Below are positions 52,274-59,893 of a stretch of 64,000 nucleotides of DNA, in pieces. A program made the translations under genes and the position numbers. The notes below the pieces were generated by a model. It was not told the DNA's origin and ran no database searches. It was given only the letters and a program-made list of their open reading frames with translations. The stretch is from Clostridia bacterium (GTDB taxonomy: Bacteria > Bacillota > Clostridia > Oscillospirales > CAG-272). The DNA lies in the NCBI GenBank assembly GCA_017465885.1, contig JAFTVG010000011.1, forward strand, positions 1 to 64,000, written 5' to 3'. The stretch's first letter is position 1. The number at the start of each line of letters is the position of its first letter.

Positions 52274-53926
52274 ATGGCTATTATGCAAAAGAAAAAGCTT
52301 CCTCTTTTGGAGGTTGCCGAATTTGTAAACTTCCGCGATATGCTTACTCAGGCAAAGGAGCAGGCAGGCGATACCATCGCCATCAAGTACAGAGAGCGCA
52401 GTACCGTGCACGACGTGACCTACACCGAGCTTTACGGCAGAGTGAACGCGCTGGGCACCGCACTTTCCGCACTGGACGGAGGGCTTGGCTCCGTTGCGGT
52501 GATCGGTGAAAACAGCCACCGCTATATCACCGTCATTATGACCGTGCTTGCTTCCGATGGCGTGATCGTGCCCATCGACAAGGAGCTTCCCTTTGCGGAG
52601 ATCGTCAATATCCTCAATCACAGCGACTGCACCACCCTTTTCTTTGATAAAAGCTACCTTGAATCGGTCAAGGAGAACGAAAAGGCGCTGCAGGGCGTGA
52701 AAAACAAGATCTGCTTCCAGCTCAAGGAGCACGAGGAGGAGGGCGGCATTACCGCCTATTCTGCACTGGTCGAAAAGGGTCAGGAGTTGCTTGAGGAGGG
52801 CAACGAGGACTATATCTCAAATGCCCCCGCAGACAAGCGTCTTGCCATGCTCCTTTATAAGGCGGGCAGTACCGACAGCTTAAAGGGCATTATGATCTCT
52901 CAGCTTGCCCTGCGCTCCGCCATCATCAGCAGTATGCAGTTGGTCAATCCCGGCACCAAGTGTCTGTCCGTCCTTTCCTACGACCGCACCTTCGAGCTGG
53001 TGCACGGACTGCTCTGCCCTCTGCACGCCCACGCCACCGTGTGCATCAACGAAAGCAAGCGCGCCTTCCAAAAAAATCTGAGAGAGTATAAGCCCGACTT
53101 TCTCATTCTGCCTCCCCTTTACGTGGAAAATATCTGGCAGAAGATCACCAAAAACATCGAGTCTCAGGGCAGAGCCGAGACTATGGAAAAGCTCATCAAG
53201 ACCAGCAGCGCCATGAGACGTGTGGGCATCGACAAGAGAAAGAGCTTCTTTACCGCCATCCACGAAATGCTGGGCGGAAAGCTTGAGACCATCATCGTGG
53301 GCGGTGCCTCCATCAATCCCGACGCCATCCGCTTCTACGACGATGTGGGCATCACCGTGCTGGCAGGCTACGGCACCACCGAGTGTCTGTCCTCCATCTC
53401 GGTCAGCAGCGAAAAGAGAAACGACTTTGCCTCCGCGGGCGTGCTTCTGCCCTGTATGGAGATCAAGATCGATTCGCCCAACGCCGAGGGCGAGGGCGAG
53501 ATCTGCGCCAGAGGCGATGCGGTAATGATGGGCTACTACAAAAACGACAGAGCCACCAAGGAGGCTGTGGAGCTTTCCGGCTGGTATCATACCGGAGACC
53601 TGGGCAAGATCAACGCTCTTGGTCAGCTGTACGTTACCGGCAGGATCAAGAACGTGATCGTCTTCAAAAGCGGCAAGAGCGTTTTGCCCGAGGAGATCGA
53701 AAGCTATCTGTGCGCCCTGCCCTTCGTGAAGAGCGCCAAGGTCTATGCCGGTAAGGATACCGGCGGATCGGAGATCTCTTTAGAGGCAGACGTGGTGCTT
53801 GACGAAAACAACTTCGGCGGTATGACCAAATCCGAGCGTCTGGCGCTGGTGAAGGAGAAGATCGACGGACTGAACCGCACTCTGCCCTCCTACAAGCGCA
53901 TCGACAGCGTGCATATCCGCAAATAA
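52274..53926 (+). CDS. AMP-dependent synthetase/ligase (acyl-CoA-synthetase-like)
   Basis: 550 residues. ANL-superfamily fold in the FadD/long-chain acyl-CoA synthetase branch. The A3 P-loop reads YKAGSTDSLKG instead of the usual YTSGTTGxPKG, keeping the Ser/Thr and final Lys-Gly but losing the Gly-Thr-Thr core. A5 AGYGTTE, A7 YHTGDLG and A8 GRIKNVIVFKSGK are intact. The C-terminal domain ends in RIDSVHIRK; a catalytic A10 Lys is not clearly identified. The start has no close Shine-Dalgarno, so it may begin a few codons later (MQKKKLP) or depend on leader structure. The substrate is unknown. Type III pantothenate kinase follows, a possible CoA link. Confidence 0.85.
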   Translation: MAIMQKKKLPLLEVAEFVNFRDMLTQAKEQAGDTIAIKYRERSTVHDVTYTELYGRVNALGTALSALDGGLGSVAVIGENSHRYITVIMTVLASDGVIVPIDKELPFAEIVNILNHSDCTTLFFDKSYLESVKENEKALQGVKNKICFQLKEHEEEGGITAYSALVEKGQELLEEGNEDYISNAPADKRLAMLLYKAGSTDSLKGIMISQLALRSAIISSMQLVNPGTKCLSVLSYDRTFELVHGLLCPLHAHATVCINESKRAFQKNLREYKPDFLILPPLYVENIWQKITKNIESQGRAETMEKLIKTSSAMRRVGIDKRKSFFTAIHEMLGGKLETIIVGGASINPDAIRFYDDVGITVLAGYGTTECLSSISVSSEKRNDFASAGVLLPCMEIKIDSPNAEGEGEICARGDAVMMGYYKNDRATKEAVELSGWYHTGDLGKINALGQLYVTGRIKNVIVFKSGKSVLPEEIESYLCALPFVKSAKVYAGKDTGGSEISLEADVVLDENNFGGMTKSERLALVKEKIDGLNRTLPSYKRIDSVHIRK

Positions 53927-53989
53927 TCCCGCAAAAAAGCTTCCTCCCGCCCGATGGGGCGGGAAGGAGCATTCAAAACGGAGGAGCGT

Positions 53990-54778
53990 ATGCTTTTAGC
54001 CATTGACATCGGAAACAGCACCGTTAAGGTGGGTTTCTTTGAAAACGAAGAGCTGACCACCCACTTTTCTTTAAAATGCGACCCCGAACGAACGGCGGAC
54101 GAGTACGCCTTCCTTTTAAAAAGCCTTTCGGGCAAGGAGGAGCTTGAAAAAATCAGCGGAGTGATGATCGGATCGGTCGTCCCTTCCTTAACGAAGACGG
54201 TGAAGACCGCCGTCTCAAAGCTGACCTGCGCTCCCGTATACACCGTGGGCCCGGGAATCAAGACCGGCTTCCCTTTGAAGATCGACGATCCCCGCGAGCT
54301 TGGTGCCGATCTTGCCGCCAATGCGGCAGGTGCCATCGAAGCCATCGGCTTCCCCGCGCTTGTTGCCGACTTCGGCACGGCGACCACCCTTCTGGTGCTT
54401 GACGAAAAGGGCGCCTACCGAGGCGGTTGCTTCCTGCCCGGCATCGGGATGAGTCTTGAGGCGCTGGGCGGCGCTGAGCTTCTGCCCGAGATCCCCGCAG
54501 AGCAAGCCCCCTCTCCCCTTGGCACCAACACAGGCGACTGTATGCGGGCAGGGGTACTGCGCGGACAGGCATTTTCGGTCATCGGCTTTGCAAAGACCTA
54601 CAAAGCCAAGCTGGATCTGCCCCAGGACACCCCCCTTATCATCACCGGAGGCTATGCACCCCTCATTCATCCCTGTCTGCCCGACGGCACGGTGCACATT
54701 CCCTTGCTGACCTTAAAGGGGCTCTCCTCCATCTATCATTTCAATAAAAAAGCGCGAAAAATCAACCAAAACGGGTAA
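53990..54778 (+). CDS. coaX: type III pantothenate kinase
   Basis: 262 residues from MLLAIDIGNSTVKVGFF at 53990, behind GGAGGAGCG. Family motifs: DIGNSTVKVG (about 5-14), GADLAANAAGAI (about 104-115), DFGTATTL (about 126-133) and a GGC turn (RGGCFLPG). First step of CoA synthesis, the form not inhibited by CoA. It lies 63 nt after the AMP-ligase and upstream of an ECF substrate-binding (S) component. Confidence 0.95.
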   Translation: MLLAIDIGNSTVKVGFFENEELTTHFSLKCDPERTADEYAFLLKSLSGKEELEKISGVMIGSVVPSLTKTVKTAVSKLTCAPVYTVGPGIKTGFPLKIDDPRELGADLAANAAGAIEAIGFPALVADFGTATTLLVLDEKGAYRGGCFLPGIGMSLEALGGAELLPEIPAEQAPSPLGTNTGDCMRAGVLRGQAFSVIGFAKTYKAKLDLPQDTPLIITGGYAPLIHPCLPDGTVHIPLLTLKGLSSIYHFNKKARKINQNG

Positions 54779-54890
54779 TAACGCAAGAAAAAGAGGATAC
54801 TTCCCCGAAGATCCTACTTTTTGAACGCGTATTATAAATTTTATTTTCGCCGTATCCGATAAAAGACGGAACGGCAGTAAAGGAGCTATC

Positions 54891-55499
54891 ATGTCTAAAA
54901 ACAACAACCGCGCAAGCATTCTGATGCTCACCGAGCTGGCTGTGCTGACGGCAATCGTCCTCATTTTACAGCTCTGCGGCATCGCCATTCCCCTTCCCTT
55001 TTTAGCCACCCCCGTCAGTCTGGTGCTTTTGCCCATCGCCTTGGGTGCGATGCAGCTGGGCCCTGCGGCAGGTATGTGGCTGGGTGCCGTCTTCGGCGTG
55101 ATCACCGTCATCGGCGGTGTTTCGGGAAGAGACCCCTTCACCGCAGTTCTTTTTTCAGACCACCCCCTGCTCACCGTTTTGCTTTGTATGGCAAAGGCGA
55201 TGCTTGCGGGACTTGCCTGCGGATTGGTCTATAAGGCATTAAAAAAGAAGAACGAGTATCTGGCACTCTACACGGCGGCTGTCATCACCCCCGTGGTGAA
55301 TACGGGCGTGTTCATTCTGGGAGGACTGCTGATGTCAGACACCATGAAGAGCAACTTCGTTGCCGACGGACAGACGGTGATCTATTACCTGGTGATCGTC
55401 TGTGCCGGACTGAATTTCGTCTTTGAGTTACTTGTAAACGTGCTCTTTGCCCCCGCGCTCAAGAGAGTTCTGGACGTTCTTTCAAAGAAAAAAGCATAA
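54891..55499 (+). CDS. ECF transporter substrate-binding (S) component
   Basis: 202 residues, mostly hydrophobic with about six membrane helices. It starts MSKNNNRASILMLTELAVLTAI, behind AAAGGAGC. S components of ECF importers bind one vitamin and share a general T/ATPase module encoded elsewhere. The position beside coaX makes pantothenate the first guess (PanT type), but this is context only; the protein lacks an unmistakable signature for a given ligand. Confidence 0.75.
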   Translation: MSKNNNRASILMLTELAVLTAIVLILQLCGIAIPLPFLATPVSLVLLPIALGAMQLGPAAGMWLGAVFGVITVIGGVSGRDPFTAVLFSDHPLLTVLLCMAKAMLAGLACGLVYKALKKKNEYLALYTAAVITPVVNTGVFILGGLLMSDTMKSNFVADGQTVIYYLVIVCAGLNFVFELLVNVLFAPALKRVLDVLSKKKA

Positions 55500-55532
55500 T
55501 ACGCCGAAAGGGCGTGACGATTGATTTTTGAC

Positions 55533-55566
55533 AAAAACGGTGCGCCCATTCGGGAGCACCGTTTTG
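55533..55566 (+). terminator. likely terminator of coaX-ECF unit
   Basis: AAAACGGTGC/GCACCGTTTT stem followed by four Ts, so modest strength. Confidence 0.6.
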
Positions 55567-55664
55567 CATTCACCGATTTGTTCAAAAACTAAAACTTCCC
55601 CCAAAAGGCATCATATCAAACGATCAAAAGAAAGGATCCCCCAAAGGGGAACGGGTACAAGCCT

Positions 55665-57773
55665 ATGGGTCCCGGACGCGGTTTCGGTCCTCCTCCAGGA
55701 GAAGGCATGCACGAAAAAATGAAGGAGCCGCTGCCTAAAAGCATCAAGGAGCTTCCCTCTTATCTTAAAAGGGTGCTTGGCGGCACTCTTCGCCGTCTTT
55801 TCTACATCTTTAAGCTGGTTTTCGAAGCACAGCCCCTCATTCTCTTTATGATGGTCTTTATGTCGGTCTACAACGGCGTTTCGCCGGTCATTTCCGCCGC
55901 CATTTCGGCAAACCTGCTTCAAAACGTGGTGGACCGCATCTCCGATCCCACCGTCAACCTTCTGCCTGCTCTGCTTTTGCAGTTCGGCTACATCTTTGCC
56001 CACACCCTCATTGCCACCTTTGACAATACCGTCACCCGTATTTCGGGAGAGCTTGTGACCAATCACATCAAATTGAAGATCATGCACAAAGCAAAAACGG
56101 TGGACGTGGGCTCCTTTGATATGCCCGATTTCTACGAACGGATGGAAAATGCCAACCGTGAGGCGGGAAGCCGTCCCATCCACATCCTCTCCTCCGCCTT
56201 TGCCGTCATTTCAAGGGTGATCACCCTTTGCTCCTTTGCGGCAGTGCTTGTAGGTCTGTTTACCGAGATCAAAAGCTTTTCGGGCGAGGGAAGCTTTGCC
56301 CTCACCATCGCCTTTGCCCTGCTTTACCTGATCCTTTCCATCACCTCCGCTGCGGTCAGCTTCTATTTCAGAAAGAAGAACTTCTTATATATGCGCCACA
56401 GAAGCAAGGACAGAAGAAAGCTTTCCTACTACAGCAACACTTTGGTCAACAAGGATCTGGTGAAGGAGATGCGCCTGTTCAATCTCTCCGATCTGTTTAT
56501 CGGCAGATACAATCAGGTCTTCAAGGACTATTACAAGGGCATCAAACGGCTGATCTACAAGGAAAACGGCTGTAATCTGGGGCTTTCCCTTGCCACAGCG
56601 GGAGTCAACAGTGCGCTGATCTTTATGATCGCCACCAATATCTCCAAGATCGGCAGCTATTCTATGTACACCAGCGCTCTGCATTCCATTTCGGGAGCGG
56701 TGACCGGGCTGATCTCGCTGTCCGCCTCTATCTACGAGGGCACCCTTTTCATCGACAATCTGATCCTCTTTATGAACGAGCCTCAGCAGATCAAGTGCAT
56801 CAAGGAGCAGCCCGAGCCCGTGGTACGCCACGTCGGACACCGCATCGAAATGAAAAACGTGTCCTTCTCCTATCCCGGCAGCAGCAAGCAGGTGCTCAAA
56901 AACATCAATCTGACCTTAGAGCCGGGAGATACTGCCGTGCTGGTAGGCTTAAACGGTGCGGGCAAGACCACCCTCATCAAGCTCTTGACCCGTCTTTACG
57001 ATCCCACCGAGGGCGTGATCCTTCTTGACGGCAAGGACATCCGCTCCTACGAGCCAACGGAGCTTTACAAGATCTACGGCATCATCTTCCAGGACTTCGG
57101 CAAATACGCCGTTTCTGCAGGAGAAAACATTGCCTTTGGCGATATGGACAAGGCAGATGATCTTGAAGCGGTGAAGGAGGCGGGACGCCTTTCGGGGGCA
57201 GATGCCTTCATCTCCGCCATGAAAAACGGCTACGACACCCCGATGATGCGCTATTTTGAAAAGGACGGGGCTGAGTTGTCCATCGGTCAATGGCAGAAGC
57301 TGTCGGTGGCAAGAGCCTTCTTTGCCGACTCGGATATCCTCATCCTTGACGAGCCCACCGCCTCCCTTGATCCCCTTGCCGAGCAGGAGATCTTCAATCA
57401 GTTCGATCTGCTCAGAGAAAACAAGACCACCATTTTCGTTTCTCACCGTCTGTCCTCTGCCACGGTGGCAAACAAGATCATCGTCCTAAAGGACGGACAG
57501 ATCACCGAAATGGGCGACCACAAGAGCCTGATGGCAAAGGGCGGGGATTATTACACCCTCTTCTCCACCCAGGCAAGCCGCTATCTTGCAGGCAGTGCCG
57601 ATGAAGAAGAGAGCACGCCTTCCCCCGAGCCGGAAAACACCCCCTTCCTCGGCGAGCGCCCCCCAATGGGTAAACGCCCCCCGACGGGCGAGCATCCCCC
57701 GATGGAGAAGCGCCCCCCGATGCCCCCCGATGCGGCAGGTTCGCCTCGTTTCGTCCACAAAAAAAGTGAATAA
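55665..57773 (+). CDS. ABC exporter, permease-ATPase, with repetitive proline-rich tail
   Basis: 702 residues. The N end (MGPGRGFGPPPGEGMHEKM) is Gly/Pro-rich; an alternative start at 55707 has a closer AGGAG. Six-helix ABC transmembrane domain (about 45-345), ABC domain with Walker A VGLNGAGKTT (about 428-437), signature LSIGQWQKLSVARAF, Walker B ILILDEPTASLDP and switch FVSHRL. After the ATPase, the last 60 residues are an acidic stretch and then tandem [RKEH]-x-PP-[MT] units (57655-57730). Half-size exporter of unknown substrate, probably lipid, peptide or drug type. The gene is alone, and no partner half-transporter is adjacent. Confidence 0.9.
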   Translation: MGPGRGFGPPPGEGMHEKMKEPLPKSIKELPSYLKRVLGGTLRRLFYIFKLVFEAQPLILFMMVFMSVYNGVSPVISAAISANLLQNVVDRISDPTVNLLPALLLQFGYIFAHTLIATFDNTVTRISGELVTNHIKLKIMHKAKTVDVGSFDMPDFYERMENANREAGSRPIHILSSAFAVISRVITLCSFAAVLVGLFTEIKSFSGEGSFALTIAFALLYLILSITSAAVSFYFRKKNFLYMRHRSKDRRKLSYYSNTLVNKDLVKEMRLFNLSDLFIGRYNQVFKDYYKGIKRLIYKENGCNLGLSLATAGVNSALIFMIATNISKIGSYSMYTSALHSISGAVTGLISLSASIYEGTLFIDNLILFMNEPQQIKCIKEQPEPVVRHVGHRIEMKNVSFSYPGSSKQVLKNINLTLEPGDTAVLVGLNGAGKTTLIKLLTRLYDPTEGVILLDGKDIRSYEPTELYKIYGIIFQDFGKYAVSAGENIAFGDMDKADDLEAVKEAGRLSGADAFISAMKNGYDTPMMRYFEKDGAELSIGQWQKLSVARAFFADSDILILDEPTASLDPLAEQEIFNQFDLLRENKTTIFVSHRLSSATVANKIIVLKDGQITEMGDHKSLMAKGGDYYTLFSTQASRYLAGSADEEESTPSPEPENTPFLGERPPMGKRPPTGEHPPMEKRPPMPPDAAGSPRFVHKKSE
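57655..57735 (+). repeat. 18-bp tandem repeats in the ABC exporter tail
   Basis: Four to five copies of a near-CGCCCCCCGATGGNNAAN unit, encoding [RH]PP[MT]GxK-like hexapeptides. This is a slippage-prone, high-GC stretch at the 3-prime end of the gene. Confidence 0.8.
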
Positions 57774-57808
57774 AATTCACATTTTCTTCAAAAAAGCGCA
57801 AAAAGCCC

Positions 57809-57837
57809 TTGCAATTCTCTTTTGGTTGTTGTATACT
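57809..57837 (+). promoter_or_regulatory. promoter of the DUF1015 operon
   Basis: TTGCAA (57809-57814), 17 nt, TATACT (57832-57837). Confidence 0.75.
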
Positions 57838-57898
57838 ATTATACATAAAGTAATTTGCGCCGCATCAAGCCGATCGCCGGACGCTGAAGGAGGAGAAT

Positions 57899-59107
57899 AT
57901 GGCAGAAAAGCATTTTCACGGGGCAGATATCCTTTTGCCCAAAAAGGACTTTGAAAAATGGGCTGTGATCGCCTGCGACCAATTCACCTCCGAGCGGGCT
58001 TACTGGGAGCAAGCCGACGCCCTCGTGGGCGATAGCCCCTCCTCTCTGCGGGTCATCCTGCCCGAGGTCTATCTTGAAGACAAGAACGTGGGGGCACGCA
58101 CCGAGGAGATCTACCGCAAAATGGACGAGTACCTTTCTTCTGACGTCCTTGCCGAATACAGCGATGCGCTCTTCTATATCGAGCGGGTGCAGAGCGACGG
58201 CAGAGTACGAAAAGGACTGGTCGGCGCAGTGGATCTGAAGGACTACGACTACCAAAAGGGGAGCAAGGCACTCATCCGCGCCACTGAGGAAACGGTGGTG
58301 GAGCGTATTCCCCCCAGAGTTGCCGTGCGCAAAAATGCCAAATTGGAGCTTCCCCACGTGCTTTTGCTGGTGGACGATCCCGACTGCTCGGTGATCGCCC
58401 CCCTTGCAAAGGAAAAGGAGGAAATGACCCCCATCTACGATACCGACCTGATGCAGGGAGGCGGGCATATTTCGGCTTACCTTCTGACAGCAAAGCAGCG
58501 GGCACGCCTTGACGAGGCGCTTGCATCGCTCATCGATCAAAAGGAAGACAAGATGCTCTTTGCCGTGGGCGACGGCAACCACTCTCTTGCCACCGCCAAG
58601 GCGTGTGCAAAGCTCGATCCCTCTCCCCTTGCCGCAAGGGCGCTGGTGGAGGTGGTCAATCTGCACGATCCCGCCATCGAATTCGAGCCCATCTACCGCG
58701 TTTTATTCGGCGTGGATCCCATGATCCTATACGACGCCTTTTTCGATGCAATGGGCGGAGAATACAAGGGCGAGGACGGGCAGGTCTTTGAGTTCGTCAC
58801 CCGATACGGCACCAAATTCATCACCGTTGCTCCCAAGGCAAAGTTGCCCGTGGGCACCCTTCAGCCCTTCCTTGACGACTTTTTAAAGACCCATCCCGGG
58901 GTAAAAATCGACTATATCCACGGAGAGAACACCGTTTTTGACCTGTGCAAGGGCAAGACCACCGTGGGCATCCTCTTTAAAGGGATGGAAAAATCAGAGC
59001 TGTTTGACGCCGTCAGACAGGACGGATCGCTGCCTCGCAAGACTTTCTCCATGGGTCACGCCAGAGATAAACGGTACTATATGGAAGCACGGAGGATCAA
59101 AGAATGA
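57899..59107 (+). CDS. DUF1015 family protein
   Basis: 402 residues, start MAEKHFHGADILLPKKDFEKW behind AAGGAGGAGAAT. Typical DUF1015 features are WAVIACDQFTSERAYWEQA and, near the C end, HGENTVFDLCKGKTTVG. The conserved core FAVGDGNHSLATAKA (about residues 219-233) is present. The family is widespread in Firmicutes and often lies with serA/serC; here it is away from those genes. Its biochemical role is not established. First of three coupled genes: the next start overlaps its stop (ATGA). Confidence 0.9.
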   Translation: MAEKHFHGADILLPKKDFEKWAVIACDQFTSERAYWEQADALVGDSPSSLRVILPEVYLEDKNVGARTEEIYRKMDEYLSSDVLAEYSDALFYIERVQSDGRVRKGLVGAVDLKDYDYQKGSKALIRATEETVVERIPPRVAVRKNAKLELPHVLLLVDDPDCSVIAPLAKEKEEMTPIYDTDLMQGGGHISAYLLTAKQRARLDEALASLIDQKEDKMLFAVGDGNHSLATAKACAKLDPSPLAARALVEVVNLHDPAIEFEPIYRVLFGVDPMILYDAFFDAMGGEYKGEDGQVFEFVTRYGTKFITVAPKAKLPVGTLQPFLDDFLKTHPGVKIDYIHGENTVFDLCKGKTTVGILFKGMEKSELFDAVRQDGSLPRKTFSMGHARDKRYYMEARRIKE

Positions 59108-59469
59108 GCATTCTCAAAAGAGCATTTCCCTTTCTCATCGGTATCACCCTGCTCTTCACCCTTGCCTCTTGCGAGGTAAGGTTAAGCGGAAAATACGGTC
59201 CCGATCTGACCTCCTATGAAGCGGCGGATATAACGGCAGGTGAATTCATTTTCAGCAAAAACGGCAAGGTGACCTACACCCCCGCAGGCGGAGCCGACGC
59301 CTTTCACGGGCAATACGAGATCTCGGAGGACACCATCACCTTTGATTTTGAAGAGGAAGGCTGTCTTTTTGAAGGCACCTTTTCCTTTGAAAAAGCGTCC
59401 AACACCGTGACCATCGACGGTTATACCTACGCAAACGATTTTCATAATTTTAAATCAGTATTTAATTGA
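59104..59469 (+). CDS. small lipoprotein, first of a pair
   Basis: 121 residues. Lipoprotein signal with lipobox TLASC (about residue 17-21) and a lipocalin- or beta-sandwich-like body: GKYGPDLTSY, GEFIFSKNGKVTYT, GQYEISEDTITFDFEEEGC, GTFSFEKASNTVTIDGYTY. Start overlaps the DUF1015 stop. A shorter paralogue follows after 13 nt. Extracytoplasmic, function unknown. Confidence 0.75.
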   Translation: MSILKRAFPFLIGITLLFTLASCEVRLSGKYGPDLTSYEAADITAGEFIFSKNGKVTYTPAGGADAFHGQYEISEDTITFDFEEEGCLFEGTFSFEKASNTVTIDGYTYANDFHNFKSVFN

Positions 59470-59482
59470 AAGGAGCAAAACC

Positions 59483-59839
59483 ATGAAAAAGACCATCCGC
59501 ATTTTATCCCTCACCCTGGCACTTATCACCCTGCTCTTCACCCTTGCCTCCTGCGCCCCCACCCTTGAGGGCGAGTACGAGGCAGATCTGTCCATCGGTA
59601 ATTTCTCCATCACCTCGGGCACTCTGCTCTTTACCAAGAGCGGAGAGGTGAAGTACACCGCCACCCTCTTGACCGGCTCCAAGACCTACGTTGGCGAATA
59701 CGAGATCAATGAGAAGCTTGGCACCATTGAGCTTGACTTTGAGGACGATTCCTGCTCGCTTGACGGCGACCACGAGTTCAGCCAAGACAAGGAAGCCGGC
59801 ACCATCACCATCGGCAGCACCACCTACAAGAAAAAGTAA
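59483..59839 (+). CDS. small lipoprotein, second of a pair
   Basis: 118 residues, behind GAAAGGAGC. Lipobox LASC (about residue 19-22). The same body pattern as the preceding protein: GEYEADLSIGNFSI, GTLLFTKSGEVKYTAT, GEYEINEKLGTIELDFEDDSC. The two are tandem duplicates that have diverged at most positions. Unit ends in a strong terminator. Confidence 0.75.
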   Translation: MKKTIRILSLTLALITLLFTLASCAPTLEGEYEADLSIGNFSITSGTLLFTKSGEVKYTATLLTGSKTYVGEYEINEKLGTIELDFEDDSCSLDGDHEFSQDKEAGTITIGSTTYKKK

Positions 59840-59849
59840 TCACCATCAA

Positions 59850-59889
59850 TAAAAATGACCGAGTTCCTTTGGGAACTCGGTCATTTTTA
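59850..59889. terminator. bidirectional terminator between convergent genes
   Basis: AAATGACCGAGTTCC/GGAACTCGGTCATTT perfect stem with TTTG loop flanked by A5 and T5. Confidence 0.93.
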
Positions 59890-59893
59890 TAGT

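Noticed and set aside
55665..57773. Heterodimeric ABC exporter pair
   Set aside because: Only one half-transporter is present, and its Walker and signature motifs look complete, so a homodimer is more likely.
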